A DNA stretch of 64,000 nucleotides from Ottowia thiooxydans DSM 14619 (GTDB lineage: Bacteria; Pseudomonadota; Gammaproteobacteria; Burkholderiales; Burkholderiaceae_C). Position numbers and translations under genes: made by a program. The notes under the pieces were generated by a model. It saw only the letters and a program-made list of their open reading frames with translations, was not told the DNA's origin and searched no databases. The stretch is taken from contig NZ_AUGX01000008.1 in the NCBI RefSeq assembly GCF_000422885.1, positions 186,001 through 250,000 on the forward strand, written 5' to 3'. Below, piece by piece: positions 1-11,066 of this stretch; position 1 is the stretch's first letter, and the number at the start of each line of letters is the position of its first letter.

Positions 1-1
1 A

Positions 2-49
2 CTCGCAACGCCTGCTGATGCGCAAGTGGAGGGCACCCATGCTGCTTAG
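2..49 (+). CDS. Possible 3' end of murF (partial)
   Basis: A frame open from the window edge ends with TAG at 47-49 and overlaps the first codons of mraY by 11 bases. In this cluster murF normally precedes mraY, so this is the likely murF tail. Only about 15 residues are visible and they are not diagnostic. Another frame stops at 16-18 and could equally be the end, so the assignment rests on gene order. Confidence 0.3.
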   Translation, partial: LATPADAQVEGTHAA

Positions 50-1217
50 CCTTGCCACGTGGCTTCAGGCGCAGTCACCCGAATTCGGGTTTTTCCGCGT
101 CTTTCAGTACATCACCTTCAGGGCTGTGATGGCGGCCGTCACCGCGCTGCTGATTGGCATTCTGGCTGGCCCGTTTGTGATTCGCCGCCTGACTGAGCTC
201 AAGATCGGCCAGCCTATCCGCGGCTATGGCATGGAAACGCATCTGAGCAAGAGAGGTACGCCAACCATGGGTGGCGTACTGATCCTGATCTCTATTGCCA
301 TCTCGACTTTGCTCTGGTTCGACTTATCCAACCGGTTCGTCTGGATTGTGATGCTGGTTACCTTTGGCTTTGGCGCCATTGGTTGGGTGGATGACTGGCG
401 CAAGGTGGTCAACAAAGACCCTGAAGGCATGCGTTCGCGCGAGAAGTATTTCTGGCAATCCATCATCGGTTTGTTGGCTGCGCTTTGCCTGGTGTTCAGT
501 ATTTCGGAGAGTTCGAACGAGCGCGTGCTGGAGTTGTTTGTGGCTTGGATGCGCTCAGGCTTCACCATTGATCTGCCGCACGCTGCGGGGCTGATGGTGC
601 CGTTCTTCAAAGAAGTGAGCTACCCGCTGGGTGTGCTGGGCTTTGTGATCCTGAGCTACCTCGTGATCGTGGGCTCCAGCAATGCGGTCAACCTGACTGA
701 CGGCCTGGATGGTTTGGCGATCATGCCGGTCATCATGGTCGGCTCGGCACTGGGAATTTTCGCGTATGTCACTGGTAGCTCGGTCTATGCCCGCTACCTG
801 TTGTTTCCCCATATTCCAGGCACTGGCGAGCTGCTGATTTTCTGCGCCGCCATGGCGGGGGCCGGTTTGGCCTTCCTCTGGTTCAACGCCCATCCAGCGC
901 AAGTGTTCATGGGCGATGTAGGCGCGCTTGCTTTAGGTGGTGCGCTTGGCACTATTGCCGTTATCGTGCGCCAGGAAATAGTGCTGGCCGTCATGGGTGG
1001 CATCTTTGTGGTGGAAGCTCTTTCGGTCATGTTGCAAGTGGCTTGGTTCAAGTTCACCAAACGGCGTTATGGCGAAGGCCGCCGGTTGCTGAAGATGGCG
1101 CCGTTGCACCACCATTTTGAGAAAAGCGGTTGGGCTGAGACTCAGGTCGTTATTCGTTTCTGGATCATCACCATGCTGCTTTGCCTGGTGGGGTTGTCAT
1201 CACTGAAGCTCAGGTAA
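39..1217 (+). CDS. mraY: Phospho-N-acetylmuramoyl-pentapeptide-transferase
   Basis: MraY transfers phospho-MurNAc-pentapeptide from UDP to undecaprenyl phosphate to make lipid I at the inner membrane. The product is 392 residues, the usual size, with many hydrophobic segments. Family motifs are visible: GWVDDWRK with the aspartate pair at 118-119, NLTDGLDGL near 218-226 and HHHFEKSGW near 357-365. An ATG at 18 is in frame, but the ATG at 39 gives the family N-terminus and has a GGAGGG ribosome site a few bases upstream. The stop codon overlaps the murD ATG by one base, so the genes are likely translationally coupled. Confidence 0.97.
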   Translation: MLLSLATWLQAQSPEFGFFRVFQYITFRAVMAAVTALLIGILAGPFVIRRLTELKIGQPIRGYGMETHLSKRGTPTMGGVLILISIAISTLLWFDLSNRFVWIVMLVTFGFGAIGWVDDWRKVVNKDPEGMRSREKYFWQSIIGLLAALCLVFSISESSNERVLELFVAWMRSGFTIDLPHAAGLMVPFFKEVSYPLGVLGFVILSYLVIVGSSNAVNLTDGLDGLAIMPVIMVGSALGIFAYVTGSSVYARYLLFPHIPGTGELLIFCAAMAGAGLAFLWFNAHPAQVFMGDVGALALGGALGTIAVIVRQEIVLAVMGGIFVVEALSVMLQVAWFKFTKRRYGEGRRLLKMAPLHHHFEKSGWAETQVVIRFWIITMLLCLVGLSSLKLR

Positions 1218-2737
1218 TGAACACCCTCCTGCAAGATCGCCGCATCCTGATCCTGGGTCTGGGCCTTTCTGGTTTGGCCATGGCTCGTTGGTGCGCGCGT
1301 CATGGGGCGCAAGTGTCGGTGGCTGACACGCGCGAAGCACCCCCACAACTGGAAGAGTTGCGGGCAGAAATTCCGGGAGCTCACTTCATTGCGGGTCCTT
1401 TGGATGCTGGGTTGATAGGAGAAGAAGGGTTTCACGCGATCTATCGCAGCCCAGGTCTTGCGCCATCTGAGCTGGCTGCGCTCACAGCGGCCGCGCGTGA
1501 GAGCGGCTTGATAGTGGAGGGCGAGTTGACCCTTTTCGCTCAGGCGTTGGAACACCTGAAAGCCGAGCGCGCTTACGAGCCTTCCGTGCTGGCCATCACA
1601 GGAACCAACGGCAAGACCACGGTGACTTCGCTCACAGGTCAATTGGTGGAGCGCGCTGGAAAGTCAGTCGTGGTGGCAGGCAATATTGGCCCGTCTCTGC
1701 TCGATATGCTTGGCCAGGCGCTGGATCAGGACGCTCTGCCAGAGGTCTGGGTGCTTGAGCTTTCGAGCTTCCAACTCGACGCGGTGGCGCACTTTGAACC
1801 TACCGCGTCCACCGTGCTGAACTTGACGCAGGATCACCTCGACTGGCATGGCGACATGGCCACCTACGCCGCGGCGAAAGCGAAGATTTTCGGTGCCAAC
1901 GGCGTGATGATCATCAATCGTGACGACCCTTTGGTCGCTGCGCTCCGGCCTCCAGTTCCCACTGGTAAAGCGGCCCGCCTGCCTCAGCGCCCGGTCCTGA
2001 CATTTGGAGCCGGACTGCCTCTCGCGCCTGAAGACTTCGGCATCGAAGTCGTCAACGGCATGGCTTGGCTGGTGCGTGCGCTTGAAGCCGACGAAACTTT
2101 GCGGCGTCGCAAAGACGCCGCCGAGGAAATTCATCTGCAGCGGTTGATGCCCGTGGATGCACTGCGCATTCGCGGACGCCACAACGCTGTCAATGCCTTG
2201 GCTGCACTGGCCCTGGCAGTCAGCTGCGGCTGCCAATTGGCTCCCATGTTGTACGGCCTGCGCGAATACCGTGGTGAGCCGCACCGAGTGGAATCCATCG
2301 GTCTGTTGGGTGATGTGGAGTATTTCGACGACAGCAAGGGTACAAACGTGGGCGCCACCGTGGCGGCGCTCAATGGTTTGGGTGCTGATCGGAAGCTCGT
2401 CGTGATCTTGGGAGGGGACGGCAAGGGACAGGATTTCTCCCCGCTGGCAGATCCCGTGGGGCACTTCGTGCGTGCGGTCGTATTGATTGGGCGAGATGCA
2501 GCCCTGATCCGCTCCGCATTGGAGGGAACTGGCGTGCCGCTCATGGATGCCGCCGATATGGAGCAAGCGGTGGCGCTTGCCCGTGAGCACGCGCAAGCAG
2601 GTGATGCTGTACTGCTCTCGCCAGCTTGTGCCAGCCTGGATATGTACCGAAATTACGGCCATCGCGCAGATGCGTTTTGTACCGCAGTGCGGGAGATCGC
2701 GCACGCCGAAGGGGTGGAAATGGAGGTGCCGGCATGA
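1217..2737 (+). CDS. murD: UDP-N-acetylmuramoyl-L-alanine--D-glutamate ligase
   Basis: MurD is the cytoplasmic ATP-dependent ligase that adds D-glutamate to UDP-MurNAc-L-Ala. The product is 506 residues. It has an N-terminal Rossmann-like UDP-binding part (ILGLGLSGL near 11-20), the Mur ligase P-loop GTNGKTT at 129-135, and a C-terminal domain with the DDSKGTN motif typical of MurD. It is longer than the E. coli enzyme (about 440), as I recall for Burkholderiales members with extra loops. The start at 1217 overlaps the mraY stop. The stop overlaps the ftsW start as ATGA. Confidence 0.96.
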   Translation: MNTLLQDRRILILGLGLSGLAMARWCARHGAQVSVADTREAPPQLEELRAEIPGAHFIAGPLDAGLIGEEGFHAIYRSPGLAPSELAALTAAARESGLIVEGELTLFAQALEHLKAERAYEPSVLAITGTNGKTTVTSLTGQLVERAGKSVVVAGNIGPSLLDMLGQALDQDALPEVWVLELSSFQLDAVAHFEPTASTVLNLTQDHLDWHGDMATYAAAKAKIFGANGVMIINRDDPLVAALRPPVPTGKAARLPQRPVLTFGAGLPLAPEDFGIEVVNGMAWLVRALEADETLRRRKDAAEEIHLQRLMPVDALRIRGRHNAVNALAALALAVSCGCQLAPMLYGLREYRGEPHRVESIGLLGDVEYFDDSKGTNVGATVAALNGLGADRKLVVILGGDGKGQDFSPLADPVGHFVRAVVLIGRDAALIRSALEGTGVPLMDAADMEQAVALAREHAQAGDAVLLSPACASLDMYRNYGHRADAFCTAVREIAHAEGVEMEVPA

Positions 2738-4005
2738 ACGCCGCCGTCGAGCCATCGCCCGTGATTGAGCCCAAGGGCCGCAAGCGCCGTGCCGCGAGAG
2801 CGGCCAGTGAGCATCTGCCAGTGCGTATTGGCGGTATGGAATACGCCCGCACGGCCAATACTCCCACGCGTGTCCTGGGGTTTGATCAAGCGCTTATCTG
2901 GGCCTGCCTGTTTCTGCTGGCATGGGGCTTGGTGATGGTGTACTCGGCCACTATCGCCATGCCTGACAACCCGCGCTTTGCGCGCTTTGGGCCCAATTTC
3001 TTCGTCTATCGCCACGCCTTGTGGATCTGCGTTGCCTTTGTGGCGGCGCTGATTACGTTCCAGGTGCGCATGGACTGGTGGGAGAAAGCCGCTCCCTGGC
3101 TTTTTGTGGTGGCACTCGCGTTGCTCATAGCGGTGCTGATCCCTCACGTGGGCAGTGTCATCAATGGCGCTCGTCGTTGGATCTCACTCGGCCCCATGAA
3201 TTTCCAGCCGTCCGAGGTCGCCAAGCTGGCCGTGTTGCTTTACGCATCTGACTATATGGTCCGCAAGATGGATGTGAAGGAGCGGTTCTTTCGCGCGGTA
3301 CTGCCCATGGGGGTTGCGGTGGGCGTGGTGGGTCTGCTGTTGTTGGCTCAGCCAGACATGGGCGCTTTCATGGTGATTGCGGTCATCGCCATGGGCATCT
3401 TGTTCCTGGGCGGTGTGAACGCGCGCATGTTCTTTCTCATCGCCGCTGTCCTAGTGGTCGCTTTCGCATTGATGATTGCTTCTTCTGAATGGCGGCGTGA
3501 GCGGATCTTCGCCTATCTCGATCCATGGAGCGAGGTGCACGCGCTAGGCAAAGGCTATCAACTCTCGCACTCCTTGATTGCGATCGGCAGGGGTGAGATA
3601 TTCGGCGTTGGCCTGGGTGGCAGCATTGAAAAGCTGCACTGGCTGCCCGAAGCCCATACCGACTTCCTGCTCGCCGTGATCGGCGAAGAGTTCGGCCTCA
3701 TCGGGGTGGTGTGTGTGATCGGCATGTTCATGTGGTTGACCAGGCGCATCATGCACATTGGCCGTCAGGCGATTGCTCTCGATCGGGTCTTTTCCGGTCT
3801 GGTCGCGCAAGGTATCGGCTTGTGGATGGGATTTCAGGCGTTCATCAATATCGGTGTGAACCTGGGTGCCTTGCCGACCAAAGGGCTGACGCTGCCCTTC
3901 ATGAGCTATGGAGGTTCGGCCATCTTGGCGAACCTGGTGGCGATCGCCATCGTACTGAGAGTAGACGTAGAGAACCGCCAACTGATGCGTGGGGGGCGGG
4001 CATGA
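2734..4005 (+). CDS. ftsW: Lipid II polymerase of the divisome, SEDS family
   Basis: FtsW is the SEDS-family glycosyltransferase that polymerises lipid II at the septum with FtsI. The product has 423 residues. A hydrophilic N-terminus of about 50 residues rich in Arg/Lys precedes around ten membrane segments. SEDS features are clear: the [11 protein letters not shown] loop, [11 protein letters not shown], and the C-terminal [11 protein letters not shown]. Its start is linked to murD by an ATGA overlap and its stop to murG in the same way. The paralogue rodA, for cell elongation, lies at 29980-31128. Confidence 0.96.
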   Translation: MNAAVEPSPVIEPKGRKRRAARAASEHLPVRIGGMEYARTANTPTRVLGFDQALIWACLFLLAWGLVMVYSATIAMPDNPRFARFGPNFFVYRHALWICVAFVAALITFQVRMDWWEKAAPWLFVVALALLIAVLIPHVGSVINGARRWISLGPMNFQPSEVAKLAVLLYASDYMVRKMDVKERFFRAVLPMGVAVGVVGLLLLAQPDMGAFMVIAVIAMGILFLGGVNARMFFLIAAVLVVAFALMIASSEWRRERIFAYLDPWSEVHALGKGYQLSHSLIAIGRGEIFGVGLGGSIEKLHWLPEAHTDFLLAVIGEEFGLIGVVCVIGMFMWLTRRIMHIGRQAIALDRVFSGLVAQGIGLWMGFQAFINIGVNLGALPTKGLTLPFMSYGGSAILANLVAIAIVLRVDVENRQLMRGGRA

Positions 4006-5096
4006 GCGCTGTGATCAAGGCTTCCTCCAACAAGTGCGCGCTGGTGATGGCCGGAGGCACTGGAGGGCATATCTTCCCAGGTCTCGCGGTCGCCGATGAG
4101 TTGCGTGAGCGCGGTTGGCGTGTGCACTGGCTGGGCGCGCCGGGAAGCATGGAAGAGCAACTGGTTCCGCCTCGCGGCTATGCCTTCGAGCCAGTGGTGT
4201 TTGGTGGTGTGCGCGGCAAGGGCGCGAAGACACTTTTCCTGCTTCCGCTGCGTCTGCTCAGGGCGTTCGGGCAAAGCATGGGTGTGATCCGTCGGGTCAA
4301 GCCAGACGTGTTGGTGGCCTTTGGCGGATACATCACCTTCCCAGGCGGCATGATGGGCGTGGCCCTGAACAAGCCTCTCGTCTTGCATGAGCAAAACTCG
4401 ATAGCGGGCATGGCCAACAAGTTTTTGGCGGGCATCGCGGATCGGGTGTTCACAGCGTTTCCCGGAGTGCTGCCCAAGGCGCGAAAAGTGCAGTGGGTGG
4501 GCAATCCCCTGCGCGCAGCGTTCACGCAGGGCCCCGCACCTTCAGAGCGTTTTGCCGGACGAAGTGGCCCACTGCGTGTATTGGTTGTGGGCGGAAGCTT
4601 GGGCGCTAGAGCCTTGAATGAAGTGGTGCCTCAGGCGCTGGCCATGCTGGGCGCCGGACAGCGACCCGTCGTCACACATCAGAGCGGGGCCAAGCAGATC
4701 GATGAATTGCGCGCGGCCTATGAGAAGGCTGGTGTTGAAGCGACGCTTGTTCCTTTCATAGACGATATGGCCAGTGCTTATTCAGAAGCTGATCTGGTGA
4801 TTTGCCGCGCCGGCGCCACCACGGTGAGCGAAATTGCGGCCATTGGTGCAGCCGCACTGTTTGTGCCATTCCCCGCAGCCGTGGACGACCACCAGACCGC
4901 TAACGCGAAGTTCCTGGTCGACCAAGGTGCTGGCTGGTTGATCCAGCAGCGTGATCTGACGCCCCAGGTGCTTGCCGATTTGCTGCAGGGCACCAACCGG
5001 GCCACGCTGCTTTCCTTTGCGGAAAAGTCCAGAATAATGAGAAAAACGAACGCCGTCGAGAACATCGTCACGGCCTGTGAGGAGTTGGCCGCATGA
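4002..5096 (+). CDS. murG: UDP-GlcNAc--undecaprenyl-PP-MurNAc-pentapeptide GlcNAc transferase
   Basis: MurG converts lipid I to lipid II on the cytoplasmic face of the membrane. The product is 364 residues with the GT28 fold. The N-terminal glycine-rich loop [12 protein letters not shown] begins at about residue 18. [13 protein letters not shown] opens the second Rossmann domain, and [11 protein letters not shown] is the donor-binding signature. The start overlaps the ftsW stop (ATGA) and the stop overlaps the murC start in the same way. Confidence 0.96.
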   Translation: MSAVIKASSNKCALVMAGGTGGHIFPGLAVADELRERGWRVHWLGAPGSMEEQLVPPRGYAFEPVVFGGVRGKGAKTLFLLPLRLLRAFGQSMGVIRRVKPDVLVAFGGYITFPGGMMGVALNKPLVLHEQNSIAGMANKFLAGIADRVFTAFPGVLPKARKVQWVGNPLRAAFTQGPAPSERFAGRSGPLRVLVVGGSLGARALNEVVPQALAMLGAGQRPVVTHQSGAKQIDELRAAYEKAGVEATLVPFIDDMASAYSEADLVICRAGATTVSEIAAIGAAALFVPFPAAVDDHQTANAKFLVDQGAGWLIQQRDLTPQVLADLLQGTNRATLLSFAEKSRIMRKTNAVENIVTACEELAA

Positions 5097-6526
5097 AGCA
5101 CGCCATTCGCCATATCCACTTCGTCGGCATCGGCGGCTCTGGCATGAGTGGTATTGCCGAGGTCTTGCACAACCTGGGCTACAAGATTTCCGGCTCTGAT
5201 CTTTCAGACAGCAGCACCTTGCAACGCTTGGCAGCGCTTGGCATCAAGACGTTTGTGGGGCATGACGCTGCGAACACTGAAAGTGCTGATGCGGTGGTGA
5301 CCTCTACAGCGGTCAAGGCAGACAATCCTGAAGTATTGGCAGCCCGGGAAAAGCGTATTCCGGTGGTGCCACGCGCGATGATGCTGGCTGAGTTGATGCG
5401 ACTCAAGCAGGGCATTGCAATTGCCGGCACACACGGCAAGACCACCACCACCAGTCTGGTCGCCAGCGTGTTGGCTGAAGCCGGGCTCGACCCTACCTTC
5501 GTGATTGGTGGGCGGCTCAATAGTGCCGGGGCCAACGCGCGCCTGGGAGCAGGTGACTACATCGTGGTCGAGGCGGATGAGTCGGACGCGTCATTTCTGG
5601 ATCTTCTGCCCGTGATGGCAGTGGTCACGAACATCGACGCCGACCACATGGAAACCTACGGCCACGACTTCAATCGTCTGAAGAAGGCCTTCGTAGATTT
5701 CCTGCACCGCATGCCTTTCTACGGCACGGCCATCCTTTGTCTGGAGAGTGCAGCGGTGCGCGAGATCGCAGACACCCTGGCCTGCCCCGTCACTTCTTAT
5801 GGGTTTGCGGAAGACGCGCAGGTTCGTGCCGTGGATGTGCGCGCCGTGCAAGGGCAGATGCATTTCACAGTTCAACGCCGTAACGGCGTGCAACTGCCTG
5901 ATCTTCCCGTGGTGCTCAACTTGGCGGGCGAGCACAACGTTCTCAACGCACTGTCTGCCATCGCGGTGGCGGTTGAGCTCAATGTCCCTGATGCGGCCGT
6001 GCAGAAAGCGTTGGCCGAATTCAAGGGGGTTGGCCGGCGCTTTCAGCACTATGGAGACCTGCCTGCAAAAGGCGGCGGCACTTTCACGGTCATCGACGAT
6101 TACGGACACCACCCGGTGGAGATGGCTGCCACGTTGGCGGCGGCGCGCGGCGCGTTCCCTGGCCGCCGCCTGGTGCTGGCGTTCCAGCCGCATCGCTACA
6201 CCCGCACGCGCGACTGCTTTGATGATTTTGTCAGTGTCATAGGCACCGCCGATCGAGTGGTGCTGACCGAGGTGTACGCCGCCGGTGAAGAGCCCATCGT
6301 CGCTGCTGACAGCCGTTCGCTGGCGCGGGCACTGCGCGTGGCGGGCAAGGTCGAGCCGGTCTTTGTAGCTGACGTATTTGATCTTCCTGCTTTTGCGGTC
6401 GAGCACGCGCGCGGTGGTGATGTCGTGATGTGTATGGGGGCCGGTTCTATAGGCGCCATACCGGGGAAAATCGTTGAGTTGCTACAAAAAATAGAGCATA
6501 ATTCGAACGTTATCAATCCATCATGA
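5093..6526 (+). CDS. murC: UDP-N-acetylmuramate--L-alanine ligase
   Basis: MurC adds L-alanine to UDP-MurNAc, the first ATP-dependent step of the stem peptide. The product is 477 residues. The N-terminal [15 protein letters not shown] nucleotide-binding loop, the P-loop GTHGKTTTT at 112-120 and the DDYGHHPVE motif in the C-terminal domain are all present. It sits between murG and ddlB with four-base ATGA overlaps at both ends, so coupling continues through this gene. Confidence 0.97.
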   Translation: MKHAIRHIHFVGIGGSGMSGIAEVLHNLGYKISGSDLSDSSTLQRLAALGIKTFVGHDAANTESADAVVTSTAVKADNPEVLAAREKRIPVVPRAMMLAELMRLKQGIAIAGTHGKTTTTSLVASVLAEAGLDPTFVIGGRLNSAGANARLGAGDYIVVEADESDASFLDLLPVMAVVTNIDADHMETYGHDFNRLKKAFVDFLHRMPFYGTAILCLESAAVREIADTLACPVTSYGFAEDAQVRAVDVRAVQGQMHFTVQRRNGVQLPDLPVVLNLAGEHNVLNALSAIAVAVELNVPDAAVQKALAEFKGVGRRFQHYGDLPAKGGGTFTVIDDYGHHPVEMAATLAAARGAFPGRRLVLAFQPHRYTRTRDCFDDFVSVIGTADRVVLTEVYAAGEEPIVAADSRSLARALRVAGKVEPVFVADVFDLPAFAVEHARGGDVVMCMGAGSIGAIPGKIVELLQKIEHNSNVINPS

Positions 6527-7506
6527 CGACAAGCATTGTTCAACTCGGAAAAGTGGCTGTCCTGATGGGTGGCCAGTCAGCGGAACGCGAGGTTTCGCTG
6601 ATGTCCGGCGCCGGCGTTCTGGCCGCGCTCCGAAGCCGTGGTGTTGATGCCCACGCCTTCGATCCGGCCGAACGTGGCATGGATGAATTGCGCCGTGAGG
6701 GCTTTGCTCGCTGCTTCATCGCGCTACATGGCCGCTACGGTGAAGATGGCACGGTGCAAGGCGCTCTGGAATTGCTGGGCATTCCATATACCGGTGCTGG
6801 CGTGCTGGCTTCGAGCATGGCCATAGACAAGGCCATGACCAAACGCGTCTGGGTAGCCGAAGGTCTCTCCACCCCACGTCACGTTTTGCTGCAAAAGGGG
6901 CAATGCACTCCCGAGCAGGTGCTCGCCTTGCCTGGTGAATTGGGCTTGCCTCTGATTGTCAAACCCGTGCGCGAAGGTTCGTCACTCGGGGTGACCAAGG
7001 TTGTGAATCACTCGCAAGTGCAGGGGGCTATCAATGCTGCCTCCGCCATGGATGCTGACATCATGTGCGAGCAATTCATTTCGGGAGATGAAGTCACCTG
7101 CGCAGTGTTGGGGACGGGTGATAGCGCATGTGCACTTCCCGTTATTCATATCGTGGCGCCTGAAGGCCAATACGACTACCAGAACAAGTACTTCACCGAC
7201 TCGACGCAATATCGGGTGCCTTGCGGTCTGCCGCCAGGCGAGGAGGAGGCTATTCAGTCCCTGGTGCTCAAGGCGTACCGAGTGCTCGGCTGCCGCGGTT
7301 GGGGGCGGCTTGATGTCATGATCGATGGGGTCACCCGCAAACCTTATCTGCTGGAGATCAACACAGCACCTGGCATGACCAGCCATTCGCTGGTGCCCAT
7401 GGCCGCCAAGGCCGTCGGGATCAGCTACGAAGATTTGTGTCTCCACCTGCTCGAATCGGCAACGCTCGATTACCCCGCCAGGCAAGCGCAAGGATCGGCT
7501 GCATGA
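6523..7506 (+). CDS. ddlB: D-alanine--D-alanine ligase
   Basis: Ddl is the cytoplasmic ATP-grasp ligase that forms D-Ala-D-Ala for the murein stem peptide. The product is 327 residues. It has the GGxSxERExS start motif ([14 protein letters not shown]), the [13 protein letters not shown] loop, the ATP-grasp core [11 protein letters not shown] and the metal-binding [15 protein letters not shown] end. Its location between murC and ftsQ marks it as the division-cluster copy. It starts inside the murC stop and ends with ATGA shared with ftsQ. Confidence 0.95.
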   Translation: MTTSIVQLGKVAVLMGGQSAEREVSLMSGAGVLAALRSRGVDAHAFDPAERGMDELRREGFARCFIALHGRYGEDGTVQGALELLGIPYTGAGVLASSMAIDKAMTKRVWVAEGLSTPRHVLLQKGQCTPEQVLALPGELGLPLIVKPVREGSSLGVTKVVNHSQVQGAINAASAMDADIMCEQFISGDEVTCAVLGTGDSACALPVIHIVAPEGQYDYQNKYFTDSTQYRVPCGLPPGEEEAIQSLVLKAYRVLGCRGWGRLDVMIDGVTRKPYLLEINTAPGMTSHSLVPMAAKAVGISYEDLCLHLLESATLDYPARQAQGSAA

Positions 7507-8297
7507 ATACGGCCATGCCATTGCCGCTGGACGTCAGGTTGATGAACCTGACCACCTCCATCCTGGCCACGGCCTTGGTGCTGGGGTGCCTGGCCGCAGG
7601 CTTGTGGTGGGTCATGCGCAACCCCGCTTTTGCGATTGGCCGCATTACCGTCGAAGGCGATACCACCCATAACAGTTCGGCGAGTCTGCGGGCCAATGTG
7701 GCCCCGCGTCTGGCAGGCAATTTCTTTACGCTTGATCTGGATGCGGCGCGTGCGGCTTTTCAGTCGACTCCCTGGGTTCGCAAAGCCATGGTGCAACGCG
7801 TCTTTCCTGATCAGCTCAACGTGACTTTGCAAGAGCATGTGCCTGCTGCCATTTGGGGCGAAGACAACACGCACATGGTCAACGCGCAGGGTGAGGTTTT
7901 CGAAGCCGTCGCTGACGACGCTGAGGAAGAAGGCTTGCCTCGATTGCTTGGTCCGGAGGGTCGTGCTTCGGAATTGCTGCAGATGTACCGTCTTCTAGCG
8001 CCGCTGCTCAAACCGCTGGGTCAGCCAGTGGAAGAGCTTGCGCTGGAGGCACGCGGAAACTGGCGCGCGGAACTGGAGAACGGTGCCGTCCTGGAGTTGG
8101 GGCAAGGATCGGCGGAGGAATTGAAAGCCCGGTTAACGCAGTTCGCCAGCACGGTGGGGGATGTCGCAGCACGGCACCAACGCGGCGTAGAGGCGATTGA
8201 GTTCGCCGATCTACGGCATATATCCGGCTACGCGCTGCGCTTGCGCGGCGTGGCGACGGGCAAGCCTGAGCCAAAGCCCGTGCGGCCCAAGCGATGA
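7503..8297 (+). CDS. ftsQ: Cell division protein FtsQ
   Basis: FtsQ is a bitopic divisome protein that links early and late division proteins. The product is 264 residues: a short cytoplasmic N-terminus, one membrane segment near residues 17-40, then a periplasmic POTRA domain starting around [11 protein letters not shown] and a beta domain. An in-frame start further upstream exists, but the ATG at 7503 overlaps the ddlB stop like the preceding junctions. The C-terminus ends in a basic proline-rich tail. Confidence 0.92.
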   Translation: MNTAMPLPLDVRLMNLTTSILATALVLGCLAAGLWWVMRNPAFAIGRITVEGDTTHNSSASLRANVAPRLAGNFFTLDLDAARAAFQSTPWVRKAMVQRVFPDQLNVTLQEHVPAAIWGEDNTHMVNAQGEVFEAVADDAEEEGLPRLLGPEGRASELLQMYRLLAPLLKPLGQPVEELALEARGNWRAELENGAVLELGQGSAEELKARLTQFASTVGDVAARHQRGVEAIEFADLRHISGYALRLRGVATGKPEPKPVRPKR

Positions 8298-8333
8298 GAT
8301 GAAGCGAAAAGCAAAAGAAACACTGGTGAAAAG

Positions 8334-9563
8334 ATGGCAAAAGAGTACAAGGATCTGATCGTCGGCCTCGATATCGGCACCGCCAAAATCATGGTGGTGG
8401 TGGGAGAGGTATTGCCCGGCGGCGACCTGAAACTCGCCGGATTGGGCGTGGCGCCCAGCAACGGCTTGAAGCGAGGTGTGGTGATCAACATCGACGCTAC
8501 GGTCGCCAGCATTCAGCAAGCTTTGAAAGAGGCTGAGTTGATGGCCGACTGCAAGATTGCACGCGTCTACACCGGCATCACCGGCAGCCATATCCGCGGC
8601 ATCAATTCGAGCGGAATGGTCGCGGTCAAGGACAAGGAAGTTACCCCTGCGGATGTCGCGCGAGTCGTGGAGACCGCCAAGGCCATCAATATTTCGAGTG
8701 ACCAGCGCTTGTTGTTGGTCGAACCTCAGGAATTTGTCATTGACGGTCAAGATGTCAGAGAGCCTGTGGGCATGAGCGGTATGCGCCTGGAGGCCAAGGT
8801 GCATATCGTCACGGGTGCGCAAAGCGCAGCAGAGAACATCATCAAGTGCGTGCGCCGCTGCGGGCTGGATGTCGATCACCTCATGCTCAACCCGTTGGCA
8901 TCGGCTCAGGCCGTGCTGACTGATGACGAGCGCGAATTGGGCGTCGTGTGTGTCGATATCGGTGCCGGCACAACCGATGTGTCCATCTTCACCGGAGGTT
9001 CAATTCGGCACACCGCAGTGATCCCGATTGCAGGCGATCTGATCACCAGTGATATCGCCATGGCCTTGCGTACGCCCACCATGGATGCCGAAGACATCAA
9101 GGTCGAGCACGGTTTTGCCAAACAGCTGTTGGCCGACGCAGAAACCCAGGTAGAGGTACCGGGGCTGGGCGATCGCACGCCACGCATGTTGTCCAAACAG
9201 GCACTGGCCGGCGTTATCGAGCCTCGCGTCGAAGAAATTTTCTCGCTGGTACAGCAAGTGATTCGTGAATCGGGCTTCGAGGAAGTGCTGTCCTCCGGTG
9301 TGGTGCTGACTGGTGGCAGCTCCGTCATGCCTGGCATGCTCGAGTTGGGGGAAGACATCTTCCTCAAGCCTGTGCGGCGCGGCATTCCCAAGTATTCCAG
9401 GGCTTTGTCAGACATGGTGGCACAACCAAGAGCCGCCACCGTCATGGGCTTGATGGAAGAAGCCCGGCAGGCTCGCCTGCGCGGTTTCAAAGTGGCGCAA
9501 AAGAGCGGTGGCATGAAAACCGCATTTGGCCGCATCAAAGATTTCATTGTGGGTAATTTCTGA
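8334..9563 (+). CDS. ftsA: Cell division protein FtsA
   Basis: FtsA is the actin-like ATPase that tethers FtsZ filaments to the membrane. The product is 409 residues. Visible features are the phosphate-1 loop VGLDIGTAKIMVVVGE, the phosphate-2 loop VDIGAGTTDVSIF, the adenosine loop VVLTGGSSVMPG, and a C-terminal amphipathic stretch (FGRIKDFIVGNF) fitting the membrane-targeting helix. It begins 36 bases after ftsQ without overlap, so the strict coupling seen upstream ends here. Confidence 0.96.
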   Translation: MAKEYKDLIVGLDIGTAKIMVVVGEVLPGGDLKLAGLGVAPSNGLKRGVVINIDATVASIQQALKEAELMADCKIARVYTGITGSHIRGINSSGMVAVKDKEVTPADVARVVETAKAINISSDQRLLLVEPQEFVIDGQDVREPVGMSGMRLEAKVHIVTGAQSAAENIIKCVRRCGLDVDHLMLNPLASAQAVLTDDERELGVVCVDIGAGTTDVSIFTGGSIRHTAVIPIAGDLITSDIAMALRTPTMDAEDIKVEHGFAKQLLADAETQVEVPGLGDRTPRMLSKQALAGVIEPRVEEIFSLVQQVIRESGFEEVLSSGVVLTGGSSVMPGMLELGEDIFLKPVRRGIPKYSRALSDMVAQPRAATVMGLMEEARQARLRGFKVAQKSGGMKTAFGRIKDFIVGNF

Positions 9564-9697
9564 TGACCCCACGAGCCACCAAGCATCAAAGCACGGGGCC
9601 TCCGACCTGGGCCCCCGAGTAAAGAGCATCAGGTCAATGAAAAAAAACAAATTCAATTTTTCCCAATTAACGGCAACTGCAGGCAAGGAGTGACATC

Positions 9698-10909
9698 ATG
9701 AGCATCGAGATGATTGAAACGGACGGATTTCACGCAGGCACCCTGATCAAGGTGATTGGAGTTGGCGGCGGTGGCAGCAACGCCGTCGATCACATGATCT
9801 CGCGCAGCGTGCAGGGCGTGGAGTTCATTTGCGCCAATACGGATGCGCAAGCTCTGGGTCGCACCAAGGCTTACGCCAGCATCCAGCTCGGCACGAGTGG
9901 CCTGGGCGCGGGCAGCAAGCCTGATAAAGGCCGCGAGGCAGCTGAAGCAGCCAGCGACGACATTCGCCAGGCCATTCGCGGCGCGCACATGCTGTTCATT
10001 ACAGCAGGCATGGGCGGCGGTACGGGAACTGGCGCGGCGCCAGTGATCGCCCGCATTGCCAAAGACATGGGCATTCTCACCGTCGGTGTGGTGACCAAGC
10101 CGTTCGATTGGGAAGGCGGGCGCCGCATGACCAACGCCGAGTCGGGTTTGTCCGAACTGGAAGCCAACGTTGATTCGCTGATCGTGGTGCTCAACGAAAA
10201 GCTGCTCGAAGTGCTGGGCGACGAAGTCACTCAGGACGAAGCTTTCGCTCACGCCAACGACGTGTTGAAAAACGCAGTGGGCGGCATTGCCGAGATCATC
10301 AATGAATACGGCCATGTGAACGTCGACTTCGAAGACGTACGTACCGTGATGGGTGAGCCTGGCAAGGCCATGATGGGAACCGCAGTGGCCAACGGTCCGG
10401 ACCGCGCCCGTATTGCCGCTGAGCAAGCTGTGGCCTGCCCGCTGCTGGAAGGGATCGATCTCTCCGGCGCCAAAGGCGTGCTGGTGCTCGTCACGGCCGC
10501 CAAGGGTTCACTCAAACTGAGCGAATCGCGCGAAGCCATGAACACGATCCGTGCTTATGCCTCACAAGATGCTCACGTCATCTACGGCGCTGCCTACGAC
10601 GACAGCCTGGGCGAGGCCATCCGCGTGACGGTGGTAGCTACAGGCTTGTCACGCCAAGGCGTGCGCCGTCAGCCCATCACTGTGGTGCAGGGCGGTCTGC
10701 GTACGGGTACCGACAACGTGCCGTTCTCCATGCCCTCCGCGAACGGAATGGGTGTTGGCAATCCCCACGACTACGGACAGATGAGCGTCCCGAGCGTCTG
10801 GCGTAAGCCACCGGATCGTACCCACGCTGCTGCACGGGTTGACGCCTTGTCTTCGGGTGGTATGGATGATTTCGAGATTCCAGCCTTCCTGCGCAAGCAA
10901 GCCGACTAA
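9698..10909 (+). CDS. ftsZ: Cell division GTPase FtsZ
   Basis: FtsZ is the tubulin-like GTPase that forms the division ring. The product is 403 residues. GVGGGGSNAV lies near 21-30, the tubulin signature GMGGGTGTGAAP spans about 104-115, and the conserved C-terminal peptide DDFEIPAFLRKQ is intact. An AAGGAG ribosome site lies about 10 bases before the ATG. The 134-base gap to ftsA holds an AT-rich stretch (around 9636-9670) that could carry a dedicated ftsZ promoter, although no clear hexamer pair stands out. Confidence 0.97.
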   Translation: MSIEMIETDGFHAGTLIKVIGVGGGGSNAVDHMISRSVQGVEFICANTDAQALGRTKAYASIQLGTSGLGAGSKPDKGREAAEAASDDIRQAIRGAHMLFITAGMGGGTGTGAAPVIARIAKDMGILTVGVVTKPFDWEGGRRMTNAESGLSELEANVDSLIVVLNEKLLEVLGDEVTQDEAFAHANDVLKNAVGGIAEIINEYGHVNVDFEDVRTVMGEPGKAMMGTAVANGPDRARIAAEQAVACPLLEGIDLSGAKGVLVLVTAAKGSLKLSESREAMNTIRAYASQDAHVIYGAAYDDSLGEAIRVTVVATGLSRQGVRRQPITVVQGGLRTGTDNVPFSMPSANGMGVGNPHDYGQMSVPSVWRKPPDRTHAAARVDALSSGGMDDFEIPAFLRKQAD

Positions 10910-10969
10910 TTGTTGGGCCTGGTAAGGCATTAAGGCGTTGTGCAGGTGTTGTGCATCGCTGGCAATGAC

Positions 10970-11016
10970 AAATGACAGTGGCTTTCGCGACGGCGGAAGC
11001 CCTGTCATTTTTCTTT
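10970..11016 (+). terminator. Rho-independent terminator after ftsZ
   Basis: AAATGACAG at 10970-10978 pairs with CTGTCATTT at 11002-11010. A second helix, GGCTTTC against GGAAGCC, lies inside, and a T-run follows. This long hairpin 60 bases after the ftsZ stop should end the division-cluster transcript before lpxC. Confidence 0.85.
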
Positions 11017-11066
11017 GAATTCACCCAAGTGCCGAGCGTCTTTGTTGGAAAACCTAAAATAGCGCC

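Noticed and set aside
1664-2755. Long minus-strand frame across murD
   Set aside because: Antisense shadow of murD without domain content.
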